Positions 1-12,167 of a stretch of 64,000 bases of DNA are shown here, one piece after another (positions within the stretch are counted from its first letter, which is position 1; the number at the start of each line of letters is the position of its first letter). The notes beneath the pieces were generated by a model. That model was not told where the DNA came from. It was given only the letters and a program-made list of their open reading frames with translations, and made no database searches. Both the position numbers and the translations under genes were made by a program. This stretch comes from Cranoglanis bouderius (lineage: Eukaryota; Chordata; Actinopteri; Siluriformes; Cranoglanididae): positions 19,393,001-19,457,000 of the forward strand of contig CM042551.1 of assembly GCA_023630585.1 (NCBI GenBank). Reading direction: 5' to 3'.

Positions 1-366
1 TAATTCCGTCACATCCGCCTCAGATCTTATCTTCCATTTTGTTTCTGTAATTATTACCACATGATGACTGTGGGTTAGGGCTGATTAATATATCACTTGA
101 GCATCTTTGTTGCATCAATGTTCTGCACACGTGGCAGTCACCTTGGACAATTACTTTGGTTCCCTCCTTTTAAAGACACCAAAAGTAACTGGACAACTGG
201 CTGCTCAGCTGTTCCATGGCCAGGTGTATGTTATTCCCTCATCATTTCACTTATAAGTAAGCAGATAAAATGTCTAGGGTTGATTTCAAGTGTGGTAATT
301 CACCAATTCAAGTGTGCAATCTGTTTGTTAACTCTCAGTATGAAGTCCAAAGAGCTGTGACTGCCA
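1..366. other. AT-rich sequence, probably pdpk1 intron
   Basis: I see no exon with recognisable protein similarity here. Because the pdpk1 kinase exons end at 1988 without the PH-domain exons, the stretch from 1987 to the left edge is inferred to be intron. The rightmost part runs into the Tc1-like relic described next. Confidence 0.4.
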
Positions 367-1190
367 GTGAAGCAAGGCATCATTAGGCTGAAAAATCAAA
401 ACAAACCCGTCAGAGAGATAGTGAAAACATTAGGTGTGGCCAAAACTAGGAACACCAAAAGGCCGAGAAGACCACGGAAAACAACTGTGGTAAATGACAG
501 AAGAATTCTTTCCCAGGTGAAGAAACATCCCTACACAAACCTGGCCACATCAAGAACACACTCCAGGAGGTAGTTAAAGTCAACAACCAAGAGAAGCCTT
601 CATCAGTAGTTTGCCAAAAACATTTTAAAAAGCCGGCACAGTTCTGGAACAACATCTTATGGACAGATGAGATGAAGATCAACTTGTAGCAGAATGATGG
701 GAAGAGAAGAGCATGTTGAAGGGAAGGAACTGCTCATGATCTGAAGCGTACCAACTCATCTTATGATGTGGGCGTGTATGACTGCCAATGGAACTGGTTT
801 CCTTGTATTTATTGATGATGTGACTGCTGACAAAAGCAGCAGGTTGAATTCAAAAGTGTAATAGGGTGATTATCTTCTCACATACAGCCAAATGCTTCAA
901 AACTCATCGGTCTTTCACAGTACAGGTGGGCCGTGACCAAAGCATACTTCAAAAGCAACCCAAGACTTTTTTTTTTTTAATCACCTGACCTGAATCCAGT
1001 TGAGCTGCATTTCACTTGCTGAAAGCAAAACTGAAGGCAAAGCACCCCAAGAACAAGCAGGAACTGAAGACAGCTGCAGTAAAGACCTGGCAGAACATCA
1101 CCATGGATGAAACCCAGCGTCTGGTGGCGTCTATGGGCTCCAGACCTCAGACAGTCGTTGACTGCAACGGATTTGCAACCAAGTATTAAA
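367..1190 (+). pseudogene. Tc1-like transposase relic
   Basis: Conceptual translation gives the N-terminal helix-turn-helix of a Tc1-type transposase (IIRLKNQNKPVREIVKTLGV at 379-438). Further on come degraded traces of the catalytic domain: a FWNNILWTDEMKINL-like stretch at about 642-688 and an HLTLNPVE-like stretch near 980-1010. Stops and frameshifts break it throughout. Families like this encode a DD34E cut-and-paste transposase of about 340 aa. This copy is dead. It probably lies in a pdpk1 intron in antisense orientation to that gene. Confidence 0.75.
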
Positions 1191-1503
1191 AATGACAATC
1201 TACAGTGACTTATAGAAGAGCTTTGGAGTCTCTATCAAAAACACATCCTCATGCTAGTTCAGTAGGGCAGGGACTAAGTGAGAAAATGGCTGCTGTGCAA
1301 GGCTGCGAAAAGCAGTCAATTTATATTACTAGCATTAATTAAATAATATAAAAAAATAAATAAAGTGACTCAACACAAACCCATAAATTAAGAGAAACAA
1401 AACTAATCATTCAATTATGACAAAAGAAATGGCGGCGTATAAACGGAGGACGGGTCGGTCTGTCTGCGCAGAGCCATGAGCTGACGGAAGATTTACTGCT
1501 CGC

Positions 1504-1538
<35 letters not shown>

Positions 1539-1987
1539 GGTATAGAAGTGAGACAAAATAACTTATCTTTCAGACTTTACCCTGATTGTTCATTCTGTGC
1601 TCCCAGCTGTCTGTGCCTTTTATGGAGTTTTGTGGGCGTCACTACATGCAAACGTGCTTTGCCCTTTATGGGTGATCAAAATCGGCTTTTCCAAAACTTT
1701 TGTAAATCTAGCGGAAATCTAAGTTACTAAAAGACTGATAAATGAGGGTCAAATGCTACAGTGGAAACACTGTAATATAACATAACACAAAGAGGTTTAG
1801 GTTAATAATTACAGACAATAAAATATAACCATTGCTTCACAGAGTCTCCACACTGTCCACACAGACTTGAAACCTGTGCTAAAGTGTTAACATTTTGTGT
1901 AATCACCCTGTAGATACTGTACATTTAATATATATTCATGGCCACTGTTTGTTTCCAGTTTTTTTTAAAAGAGTGAAACGTGCTCAC
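1191..1987. other. Probable pdpk1 intron with (TTA)n microsatellite
   Basis: No coding exon is recognised. A clean TTA/ATT trinucleotide microsatellite of about 38 bp lies at 1502-1539. A GC-richer patch at 1428-1500 looks like a remnant of a foreign repeat but cannot be named. By position this belongs to the intron downstream of pdpk1 coding exon 9. Confidence 0.4.
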
Positions 1988-2999
1988 ATTGCCGTAGTAC
2001 TCCTCCTCATCCTCGGCCATGGCTGGCAGGTACGGGGTGAGTTTCGGAGGAGTCTGCAGATGGAGGTTCTCCCAAGAGATGCTCTCAAAGAAGGCGTGGG
2101 CTCTCAGGGGATTGTAGCCCCCCATCTCCTCACAGCCCAGACGCTTGGCAGGGTCTGAACACTGGAAAAGCAAATAAATAAATAAATACAATTAGAAATG
2201 CTTTTGATCAGAAACACAAATGCATCTGGTGCAGTTTGTGCCCGTAAAAAAAATAAAATAACGCAAACTCACTAATAGCTTCTCCACCAAATCCTTAGCT
2301 TTGGGAAAAAATTTCTCTGGAAATTCATACTCCAGTTTTATTATCTTCTGGAATATCAGGTATTCATTCCTAGTCAGAGACAAGAAAAACAAACGCAATA
2401 TGACAAAACAAAGACATACAAATATACACAGCTTGAGGTGATAAAAACACTGTGGCCTCAATCAGTGATCAGATCTTTTTTTTTTAAGCACTTCAATCAA
2501 CTGGAACGGTCACAAAGGTATGAGTGTTAGAGTTTGTACGACCAACTGAGACAATCTGTTAGTAGTAAATGTAACCAGGAACGAACGGCGAACGGACCAT
2601 GTGACAGAGTGGTGGGGGTTTTTCTTAGAGCTTGTAGGCTCTCTACACAAACAAGTCATAAACACCAAAGCCATTACTTCCTGTTATTTCACACCATGCT
2701 TTTTTTGCTTCATTAAAAAAAAAATAATAAAATATTACAGCAGTGGTCCTTTTCCGGAACAACAGCCAAAAACGCAAAGTCATACAGTAAGTTTGTCTCA
2801 AAGTGGCTTCCAGGGGTCTGTGATTTATTTTTTTTCTTTCATATTTTTGTTATAGCTGTGGAAATCACAACCTACCCTCACTAAACCTGTACTGAATGTT
2901 TAGGTCTTAAGATCAATTTGGATTCAATGTGTTCTGTTAATGGAAACTTCAATGGCTCTGAAAAAAATATTGTATATTTTTTTGCACACATCTCATCAA

Positions 3000-3079
<80 letters not shown>

Positions 3080-3098
3080 GATAAAGTGGTTTCTGGCT

Positions 3099-3133
<35 letters not shown>

Positions 3134-5881
3134 GGAGAAAACATTATGTAAGAACAAGGGAAAAGAAATGATTGGTTGGTACTTACGCTGCTCTGAAGGG
3201 GGGCAATCCAGCCACCAGTTGGTAAACTATACAGCCTAAAGCCCAAAGGTCCGAACTACAAGTAGTGTATATAAGAATATTAGTTAATGCTTTTATGGTT
3301 CTCTATTAATTGTATACATCCATACATGCAGTAGATACATACATATATATATACAGTACTGTGCAAAAGGCACACGCAAAGAAATGCTGTAAAGCAAAGA
3401 TGCCTTAAAAAATAATTAAATTAAATGTTTCTACATTTTTAAAAAAAAAAATACTATAAAGAGCAGTAAACCATAATCATGAAACAAAGTCAATGTTTGG
3501 TGTGATGTCCCTTTGCTTTAAAAACAGTCAGTAATAAAAATAATAGTCTCCGGTACAATGTGTGCAGTTTTATAAGGAAATGAGCTGGTAAGTTTTATTG
3601 AGCATCTTGCAGAACCAGACACAGTTCTTCTGGACACTTTGACTTTTGCACTCGCTTCTTATTTTTGCAGCAAAACCCAGCAGCCTTCATTGTGTTTATT
3701 TGTCTGAAAAGTGTCTCTTACGTAATACGCTGCTTTCTTTAATGACATACAAACATTTTTCTGTAATATTTATTTTTGTGCTAGGAAACTAATGTTTGGG
3801 AATCTAAAATGATTTATTTGATATATAAATCAGTCAGTCCAGGATTTTGCGATCGCAGAAATTAAGGCAAAATCAATCACACTCCACAATATTACCGCAG
3901 ATTTGGGCCAAGGGGCCAAGACGTGTCATGTGATGTCATCACAACGTGCATTCAGCCAGAGCCCTCTTCGATTCATGTGCTTCGAACAGGAGTACAGCTA
4001 AAATGCCTCATTTGCCAACAAACATCACTGTGAAAGGACTGTGCAAAACTATTTAGTGCGATTTCGCCAATTCAGGTAGCGTTCCACAAAATAAATAAAT
4101 AAATAAATAAATAAATAAAAACCACAAAAACTCTGCAAGTTGTATCGCAAATTGTGAAAAAAGGTGCAGGAAAATCAAGCGTATTTTGGCCGCAACAATC
4201 ACAAAAAAACTCCTCGAAATCCTGTACAGACTGATATATACGTGTGTGTGTGTGTGTGTAAACTATGTCTCAATGAAAGTGCATTAAACAGTGAAACAGA
4301 TTTAGTTCTAATTAAAGCGTTCATGCTTAGTACCTTTTACATGCTGATTTTTCAGTCAGCAGTTCTGGAGAAACATACTGCGCCGTCCCGACAAAAGAGT
4401 TCGCTCTTTCTGTGAAGGATAAAAAGACCATCATCAGTCACAACCAACATGCGTTGAAAAAAAAAACAAAACCTGTAACTGCAGTAAGCAAGTAACACAT
4501 CTGCTGGCAAATTACTACAAAACAGAGTAGGCCTTTCAGGTCATCTTATGGGTTTTAAAACATTTTTTTTTTTTTTACAGTAAATCCCATATTTACAGTT
4601 ATACGTTTGGAAGAAGGAAAGGGGTGGGTGCTAGAGGTACTGTGCTATAGTAATGTATCTATAAATAACAAAAGGCAGAGTGCTGACCTACAGAAAGGTT
4701 AAGGTAAGTTAACCACAACAAAGTGGAGTAAACACTGGCGGGAGAAGAGGAGAACGAAGAAACGATTTACTTTGAGAGCTATCAGAAGAAAACTGCTTGG
4801 CCGTCCCAAAGTCCGTAATCTGAACGTGCATCTCCTCGTTCAATAAAATATTCTCTGGTTTCAGGTCCCTAAAAGAAACAAACATAATGCAGTGAAAGCC
4901 AACAACAACAAAAAGACAGTACAACCTAAAAAAAAAAAAAAACCCCACAAAGACTCGATGTAATGACGTCTGACGTGGGACGTTTACTCAGCAAAACTGC
5001 AAGACAAGGACTTACCTGTGAATGATTCCTATTGAATGTAGATACTCGAGAGCGCAGACTATTTCTGCGGCGTAAAAGCGTGTGCAGGTCTCATCGAAAG
5101 AGCCTATTTTGCGAATGTAGCGGAGCAGTTCGCCGTTCTTCGCGTAACTAAGTCCGAAATCTGACCGACGTTAAGGAATTCAAGGAGTGATTCTGAGATT
5201 TGTGCCCCAAAAAAAAAAAAAAGAAGTGCATCAGGTTAAACAGTTCACAACACCAGAAACAAAAAGGATACATAATTTTTCAGCATCCTGAAATGTGAAG
5301 TAGAGCTTTACAAAAAAGGGATGATTTATGCTGGACATGATGTCCCTCTCCCTTTTTACATAGTGTGTTTTATTCTCCTTCCTGATGTGCAGCTTCTCCA
5401 GAATCTTGACTGAAATTACACAATACAGAAGCACAATTTTAAAACAAGCAGGTTACGGATGCAATCATGCCACAGACTTCACTGGTTGTGAAGTAGAAGA
5501 AGAAGAAGAAGAAGAAGAAGAAGAAGAAGAAGAAGAAGAAGAAGAAGCAGTAGGCATTACTTACTTGCATATTCCTTTCCTGTAGAAAGCTCTTTTGCTA
5601 GAACCACCTGAAACAACAACAATGAAAAAAATAACAAGAGTCATGTTTTCAGGAGAAGGAAAAAAAAAAAGAAAAAAAAAAAGGCAAGCACCTGTTGTGA
5701 AATATCTGAAATGCAGCATTATGACTCGACTCACGGTTGAGAAGGAGCCTTCACCGAGGATTCGGCCGAATTTGAAGTCCTCAGGTCGTTTCTTCTGCTG
5801 AGTGTGTAAAGTGTGTGTCTGAGAAACGGGGGCCTCCATACCTTCGGCCGCCTCGAGCTTCTTGCGCTGTCCGCTTACCAT
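1988..5881 (-). CDS. pdpk1: 3-phosphoinositide-dependent protein kinase 1 (partial, kinase domain)
   Basis: PDK1 phosphorylates the activation loop of AGC kinases such as AKT, S6K and SGK after PI3K signalling. Coding exons read on the minus strand: 5881-5735, 5607-5565, 5409-5272, 5160-5016, 4868-4771, 4409-4334, 3255-3187, 2369-2273, 2161-1988. All have AG/GT borders and join in phase to 329 codons. Visible kinase motifs in order: KKRPEDFKFG then the glycine loop GEGSFS (about residues 43-48), the AIK lysine, IIHRDLKPEN, ITDFGTAK, the activation segment SFVGTAQYVSPEL, and SDLWALGC. The last exon ends in EDEEEYYGN, where the linker to the PH domain begins, so the PH exons lie off the left edge. 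The start at 5881 was chosen because it is the only in-frame ATG in the first exon seen. That Met aligns with an internal Met of human PDPK1, and the frame is open upstream to 5932, so a longer N-terminus from an upstream exon is possible. Confidence 0.95.
3003..3130. repeat. (TA)n microsatellite and poly-A tract
   Basis: About 62 bp of pure TA (3003-3064) is followed by T- and A-homopolymers (A-run 3102-3130). It lies in the pdpk1 intron between the FRA and NEYLIFQ exons, only about 60 bp from a splice donor. Confidence 0.95.
3352..3750. mobile_element. Tc1-like element relic (CAGTACTGTGCAAAAG end)
   Basis: Begins with a TA then CAGTACTGTGCAAAAG, the kind of terminus shared by a common fish Tc1-like family. 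It is followed by non-coding sequence resembling the subterminal region (the GAACCAGACACAGTTCTTCTGG block at 3612-3633). The opposite end and any transposase are missing. It sits in a pdpk1 intron. Confidence 0.5.
3833..3990. repeat. Interspersed repeat, copy 1
   Basis: This stretch starts near CAGTCCAGGATTTTGCGATC and contains GATTTGGGCCAAG and a CGTGTCATGTGATGTCATCA block. It is matched in inverted orientation at 9362-9550. It is probably a short non-autonomous DNA element of unknown class. Confidence 0.6.
4092..4120. repeat. (AAAT)n microsatellite
   Basis: About seven AAAT units in the pdpk1 intron between the activation-segment exon and the SDLWALGC exon. Confidence 0.85.
5496..5547. repeat. 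(GAA)17 microsatellite in short pdpk1 intron
   Basis: About 52 bp of uninterrupted GAA on the plus strand, which is TTC/UUC in the pdpk1 transcript. The host intron is only 155 bp (5410-5564) and the repeat begins about 17 bp after the splice donor. Confidence 0.95.
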
Positions 5882-5932
5882 GGAGAGAGGAGCGCGGGCA
5901 CGCAGCGAGGTCTGGATGAGGGCAGCATCACG
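5882..5932 (-). other. pdpk1: Upstream part of first recognised pdpk1 exon
   Basis: On the minus strand a CT-rich tract (complement of 5941-5996) ends in CAG at 5935-5933, a good splice acceptor. The exon would then begin at 5932. The frame reading into the chosen ATG is open here (RDAALIQTSLRARAPLS) and resembles the human stretch before the conserved internal Met. It is either 5' UTR or, if a coding exon lies upstream, coding. Confidence 0.55.
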
Positions 5933-5961
5933 CTGAGAGAGAGAGACAGACAGACAGACAG

Positions 5962-5994
<33 letters not shown>

Positions 5995-6750
5995 AGGAGA
6001 GACTCGTCTCAGTCGCAAACAGGAACTTTAGAAGCAGCTCGGAGCGGTGAAGCGGCAGCTGATAAACTCGCAGGGGCTGGGTTTGTGCGTTTGTACGTTT
6101 GTTTGTTTGCGTGTGTGGTTACAGGTGTCACACTCTTCCGCAAGGAGCAAGGAGAGGCGAGCTGATCGAGCTTTTCTTTCCCTCTTCCTGCTTGTTAAAT
6201 AACGTTTACTTTTATGTGCTTATTTTTAACCGTCTTATGAATAAACGCTTGGGAGCAGACATTCAGTCATTTAGAGAATGAAAAAGAGGAATCTGACAAC
6301 AAGAAATGAGCCACGTGTGTGAAATGCGTGTGTTTTCACACATCTTGTTTACCAAAAAAAAAAAAAAAAAATCTTTAATACAATCTGAGAAAACACACAA
6401 ACATAAAAATCCTTCAATAAGCAAAAGAAAATAAATTAACCAAGTATAAAAAGCAAAGCAGGTAGATATATAAATAATAAAGGGTAAGGGTAAAGCCCCA
6501 TTTCTCTACACTCACTCTGTGGTCATACTTATGTAATATTTACCAAATCCACACACACTCATCAAATATCATCAAGAGTTTATCATCAGAATACTCCACT
6601 GTGCTCTTTATATATAAATAGTATTTGCCCCATCCTGATTTCTTCTGTTTTTTGTGTATATCTCATACTAAATTTTTTCAGAAATTAAAACAGAATCTAA
6701 GATAAAACAAAGGCAACCTGAGAAAACACAAAATACAGTTTTTAAATTAT
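5933..6750. other. Purine tract and unassigned sequence upstream of pdpk1 exon
   Basis: A GACA/GAAA/GAGA tract (5941-5996) forms the polypyrimidine tract of the inferred acceptor on the minus strand. The moderately GC-rich stretch 6000-6180 could be an alternative pdpk1 5' exon or promoter, but no decisive element is visible. 6350-6750 is AT-rich with nothing recognised. Confidence 0.35.
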
Positions 6751-6779
6751 AATGTTTTCACTGAAGCCAAAAAAGTTAT

Positions 6780-7990
6780 CCAATATCAATTGGGCCTGTG
6801 TGAAAATGTATTTGTCCCCGTAGTTACTAATTCCCCAAATCTATGAAACTGCATTCATAATGGGGTTCAGCTGGACTACACACAACCAGGCCTGATTACT
6901 GCAAACCCTGTTCAATCAAATCAACACTTAAATAGAACTTTTCCAACAGCATGAAGTTGGTTAAAAGGTCTTACCCAGTAACACACTATTCCAACATTGA
7001 AGGAAACTCCAGAAATTATGAAGGTGATAGAAATACATCAGTCTGGGAAGGGTTACAAAGCTATTTCAAAGGCTCTGGGACTCCAAAGGACCACAGTGAG
7101 AGCCATTATCTCCAAATGGAAAAACTCAGCACAGTAGTGAACCTTCCCAGAAGTGGCCGACCTTCCAAAATTCCTCCAAGAGCACAGCAACTACTCATCC
7201 AGGAAGTCACAAAAGAGCCAAGGACAACATCAAATGACCTACAGGCCTCTCTTGCATCAATAAAGGTCACTGTTCATGACTCCACTATCAGAAAGACACT
7301 GGGCAAAAATGGCATCCATGGAAGAGTGGCAAAGTGAAAACCACTGCTAACCCAGAAGAACATTAAGGCTCGTCTGAATTTTGCCAAAACACACCTTGAT
7401 GATCCTCAAACCTTTTGGGAGAATGTTCTGTGGACTGATGAGTTGAAAGTGGAACTGTTTGGAAGATGAACACAGAATTCCACAAAAAACAACATCATAC
7501 CTTTGGTCAAGCATGGTGGTGGAAGTGTGATGGTGTGGGGCTGCTTTGCTGCTTCAGGGCCCGGGCAACTTGCAATAATTGAGGGAAACATGAATTCTGC
7601 TCTCTACCAGAAAATCCTAAAGGAGAACGTCCGGTCTTCAGTCTGTAAGTTGAAACTCAAGCGCAACTGGATTATACAGCAAGACAATGATCCAAAGCAT
7701 AGGAGTAAATCCTAGTCCTAGAAGTAAGTGAAAGACTGATCTCCAGTTATCTGAAGCGTTTGGTTGCAGTTATTGCTGCTAAAGGTGGCACAACCAGATT
7801 TTAAGTTTAAGGGGCAATTCATGTGGGTGATAGGTGTTGGATAACTTTTTTTGCTTCAATAAAAAAATAATAACTGTATTGTGTGTTTACTCGGGTTGCC
7901 TTTGCTTTATGTTGTATTTCATTTGAAGATGTAAAACTATTTAGTATGAGATATACACAAAAACAGAATAAATCAGGGAAATACTTTTTC
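6780..7990 (+). mobile_element. Degenerate Tc1-like element with transposase relic
   Basis: The plus-strand transposase relic runs from about 6951 to 7715. It holds LPRSGRPSKIPPRAQQLL and STIRKTLGKNGIHGRVAK (HTH region), ENVLWTDELKVELFG (first Asp block, near 7420-7466), VKHGGGSVMVWGCFAASGPG and WIIQQDNDPKH (second Asp). Stops and a frameshift break it, and the PDLNPIE block of the third catalytic residue is gone. Subterminal sequence persists to about 7985 (ends GGGAAATACTTTTTCACGGC). It is inactive, and probably lies inside the pdpk1 first intron. Confidence 0.8.
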
Positions 7991-7995
7991 ACGGC

Positions 7996-8140
<145 letters not shown>

Positions 8141-8330
8141 TCCGCTTTTATTTATTTATTTATTTATTTTTTATTTACATGCGCTAATCTGTTTTTCTGG
8201 CCATTTTGGTGAGACTTTGATTTCATTTCTAACATTTCGTCACCTGTGTGTGGTGAGAGCGATGACAACAAAGCCAACTTGACTTGACTTGATTGACCAA
8301 TCCTCATTTGTTTGTTAGTATAGCAAAACA

Positions 8331-8331
<1 letters not shown>

Positions 8332-8392
<61 letters not shown>
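8332..8392. repeat. (AC)n microsatellite
   Basis: About 60 bp of pure AC. Confidence 0.95.
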
Positions 8393-8394
<2 letters not shown>

Positions 8395-9361
8395 GAGGTT
8401 CTGTTATTGGTCTGACTCGCAGGTACTTTCCAAGCACCTGCCACAGAAAGCACCACTTTACAACAATAACCTGTTGAACACACTTAACCACAGATATGAG
8501 AGAGGCCTGTGCCCCCTTTTTTGCCTGTAACTCCCAACCAGACACACACAAACACACACACACACACACACCCCGGTTCTCACAGGAGCTGAGTGGATTC
8601 AACCTTGTTTCACTCTTGGTATTGTGAAAGTTCAGAATGACTTCGACGAGCTAGAAATGATTTGAAGAAAAAGTACAGATGGTGAGATATGTTTACTTCA
8701 GCTAATAAAGGTTACTTGTTCACAATAACATCGAAAACCCGACAGGAGGGTTTTTTTTCCATTTTTTTTCGGGTTCGGCGCAGGTGGCTTTACACGCTTT
8801 ACGCAAAAAAAAAAAAAAAAAAAAAAAAAATGTAAACAAGGCAAACTCAACAAATCAAACAACCATCAACAAAATGTCGTAATGTACAGTGGCACAAAAC
8901 AAACCTAAAACAAATCCAGAAACACAAACACCAAACTTGTGAACCGCTCTACACGCCATCGCTCAGCTTACAGATCTCTGAACCATTACATGAGATAGAT
9001 TATATTAAAGACAACAATTGTTTTTTTTGTCTCTGTGTGTGTGTGTGTGTGTGTACAGAAATGTAAATTTGTATTAAGCAAAGTTAAGAGGTGAGGAAGT
9101 GGCTTCAACCAAGCAGAAACGTGTGGCAAAGCTGCGTCCACAAACTGATGCAATACGCACTCTCTGTAGAAAAATACTACATTTAAAAAAAAAAACAAAA
9201 AAAAAAAAAACACCTTTCCAGCGTTTCTAGCACATCCTACTATTACCAAAGTTATTATAATTATCTCCGAGTTCTGATCATTCTTAGCCTGTTTTTAAGC
9301 TCACTTAAATTTAATCCAAACCTCAATTTGGATTAAATCAATTTGGAATGAAACCTCATGT
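8393..9361. other. Non-coding stretch with homopolymer and CA tracts
   Basis: No exon or transposase trace is recognised. It contains a short CA tract (8543-8570), an A-run (8806-8829), a TG tract (9035-9054) and another A-run (9184-9210). Confidence 0.4.
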
Positions 9362-9550
9362 TCGACGCACGTGAATCGAAGAGGGCTTTGGATGAGTGCG
9401 CGTTGTGATGACGTCACATGACGCGTCTTGGCCCAAATCTGCGGAAAATCTGCGGTGATTTTGGAAAAACGGCAATCTCCTCAGGAATATTGCGGCGTTT
9501 CCTTGGTATTGTGTTAATATCTGCGATCGCGAAATCCTGGAGGGACTGAC
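9362..9550. repeat. Interspersed repeat, copy 2 (inverted relative to 3833-3990)
   Basis: Reverse complement of the 3.8-kb repeat: the ATCGAAGAGGGCT, GATGACGTCACATGA, TCTTGGCCCAAATCTGCGG and GCGATCGCGAAATCCTGGA blocks are all shared. The ACGTCA palindrome lies at its centre. Confidence 0.65.
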
Positions 9551-9711
9551 TAAAGGACCTAAAGGGTGCAAAATGTTTAATGCATGTAAAATAATACAAT
9601 ACAGACCCTTTAAAGAACATACTAATATAAATTATACTAAAATTACTTACTAATACCCGTACTGTAGATTTTCCCCTGAAAATAATTGAAATATTTTTGT
9701 TAAATGAACAC

Positions 9712-9838
9712 ACCTGACCTTCACACTCGTATGTGGTTCTTCCCCAAACTGTTACCACAAACTGTGGAAATACACAACTGTATACAAAGTCTTTGTATTT
9801 TTGTAGCTTTACAATTTCCCCTTCACTGGAACTCAAAA
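9712..9838 (+). repeat. Fragment of Tc1-like family also at 15.2, 20.5 and 37 kb
   Basis: Shares ATGTGGTTCTTCCCCAAACT and a TTTACAATTTCCCCTTCACTGG-like block (short matches) with the relics at 15180-15463, 20459-20586 and 36944-37285. Only a terminal fragment remains. Confidence 0.5.
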
Positions 9839-10084
9839 CTCAAGAATTCGATCAAGAATTTTCTTTAGAAATCAGATCGATATCGGCTAAAATGATTCGT
9901 GTTTCAAGACGATTCGGCTAAACCAGCACTTTTAAATGGTGTAACTGTAGAAGATCCTTATAGCTTGGCATCCTGTAACTTGGAGTGATTAGACAAGAGA
10001 GGAATTCAAGGTCTCTTGCTGCTTTCGACTTTGTTGCTTGTGGACACGTTCAAGACGTAACGTTTGACGAATTACAAAACCAAA

Positions 10085-10895
10085 AGCTGGAGAATTGCAG
10101 AAGTTAGTTGCGTCTTGGGGTCAGAAAGTCTCCAAAACTACAATCTGAAGTTACCTACATCACCACAAGTTGTTTGGAAGGGTTTCAAGAAAAAAGCCTC
10201 AACTCTCATCCAAAAACAAACTCAAGCGTCTTCAGTTTGCCAGACACTACTGGAACTTCAAATGGGATCAGGTTCTATGGTCAGATGAAACCAACATAGA
10301 GCTTTTGGCAATAAACACCAGAGGTGGTTTTGGTGCACACAGAGAGGTAGCCATATGGAAAAGTACCTCATGCCCACGGTTAAATATGGTGGTGGCTCTT
10401 TAATGTTTTGGGGCTGTTTTTCTGCCAGAGGACCTGGACATTTTGTTAGGATACATGGCATCATGGACTCTATCAAATATCAACAGATATTAAATGAAAA
10501 CCTGACTGCCTCTGCCAGAAAGCTTAAAATGGGCCGTGGTTGGATCTTCCAGCAGGATAATGATCCAAAACATACATCAAAATCAACACAAAAATGGTTT
10601 ACTGACCACAAAATCAAGGTCCTTCCATGGCCATCCCAGTCCCCTGACTTGAAACCCATAGAAAACCTGTGGGGTGAACTGAAGAGGAGAGTCCACCAGC
10701 GTGGACCTTGAAATTTGAAGGATCTGGATAGATTCTGTATGGAGGAATGGTCTCAGATCCCTTGCCATGTATTCTCCAACATAATCAGGCATTATAGGAG
10801 AAGACTCAGAGCTGTTATCTTGGTAAAGGGAGGCAGCACAAAGTATTGACTAAAAGGGTGCCAATAATTGTTGCACACCTATATTTAACAAAGAT
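10085..10895 (+). pseudogene. Tc1-like transposase, 5'-truncated and frameshifted
   Basis: The longest open piece (10355-10711) carries VKYGGGSLMFWGCFSARGPG, WIFQQDNDPKHTSKS and PSQSPDLKPIENLWGELK, which are the second and third catalytic blocks of a DDE transposase. The first Asp block (VLWSDETN) is readable in another frame near 10272-10295. The HTH domain is missing. The 3' terminus reads AAAGGGTGCCAATAATTG. A near-identical copy lies inverted at 56217-57285. Confidence 0.85.
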
Positions 10896-11179
10896 ATGTT
10901 GTGTTTGCAATTGTTTGCTGGCTTGGAAATGTGTCTGATTCGATGGTATGCGGTAAAAACAAACGTGTTTATGAACACTTTTCCAATTCTGACATCCAAC
11001 AGGACATGATAACGTTCCAGACAATAAATTCTGACTTGCTGTTGAACATCTCCACAGACCCCCTGCTGTTTTTGTGCGTCCAGGATTCACGGCTGACGTC
11101 ACGGTGACATGTCTGACTCTGCTACATATCGGATCAGATCGGTTAAGATCGTAAGATACATACGTCTCAGGTCTTGTTC

Positions 11180-11790
11180 ACTTCTAAGTCTGTCTCTCCT
11201 AAGATGGAAGTTTCGCAAACAAAGTTAAAGACATCAATTCTCAGTTCAGTCAGTGTGTCCTGGCTTACTGCTATTACCTCAGAGACAGAACACACAGTAA
11301 ATGATGGAAATCAAGTGCTTTGGCCTTTCACGGTCACCAGATTGAACACCTGTGAGAGACTTTGCAGTGCCGTGATTTTGCATTTCACCTCCTGAAAAGG
11401 AGACTGAAGGGAGAAACCCTTTAAAAAAAAAAAAAAAGAGAAAAAAGAAAAAAAAAAAAACACACAAAACAACTGAAAGAAGCTGGAACAGGTCACAGGT
11501 CACAGGTCACCAGGTGACTGCAGTTACTGCAAGCAAATGTTAGATGCTATTTACGTTAAGACGGTCTGTTCCAATACATTTGCTCACCCCAAAATCGGGT
11601 GGTCTGCCACCAAAGGCACCGTGTTCTGAGTTGTTTAACACGTCTAGATGTAAATCTGAAAAGGAAAGCTGAAATTCTGATCTATCGTCTCATATCCATC
11701 TTTTGATCTCAAACTGATGTCTTCAGTGTACAGCGAAAACAAAAGCAGTGGACTTGCTATTCCAATACTTTCGGAGAGGACTGTAATAAG
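11180..11790 (+). mobile_element. Tc1-like element 3' half, decayed
   Basis: Degraded C-terminal transposase-like sequence (a TGGCCTTTCACGGTCACCAG block at 11321-11340) is followed by a long subterminal region ending CTTTCGGAGAGGACTGTA at 11787. This resembles the 3' end of a widespread fish Tc1-like family. No 5' end is seen. It contains an AGGTCAC tandem triplet at 11490-11510. Confidence 0.5.
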
Positions 11791-12167
11791 TACACTCATA
11801 TGATGAGTAACACTCTCTTTTACAAAAGTTGAGGAAGTAGTCAGAGAAATTTAATTGAATTAGTCGAGATGTCAGGATTCCACATAGCGGCAATATTCCT
11901 ATGCACTAATACAGTGTCTCCCAGCTGGTATGTTAGGATGGGACGTTTATGTTTGAGGGAAACAAAGCTGAAACAAAGCCTTGAATTTTATTATCTTGGA
12001 AGTGGGAAGGCGGAGATGGGAATTACACCATTTTCGACCTCCCTGCATTATCCTCATCACAACACGGCGAACTGCAGAATCAGTGTTATAGATTTAACAA
12101 GCGAATATGTCTATAAGTTGATTGATCTAATGTAAATACTTTATAGTAACTTTTTAGTATATACACA

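Noticed and set aside
5926..5928. Alternative ATG two bases into the first pdpk1 exon
   Set aside because: It is out of frame with the kinase coding sequence; the in-frame Met at 5881 was preferred.
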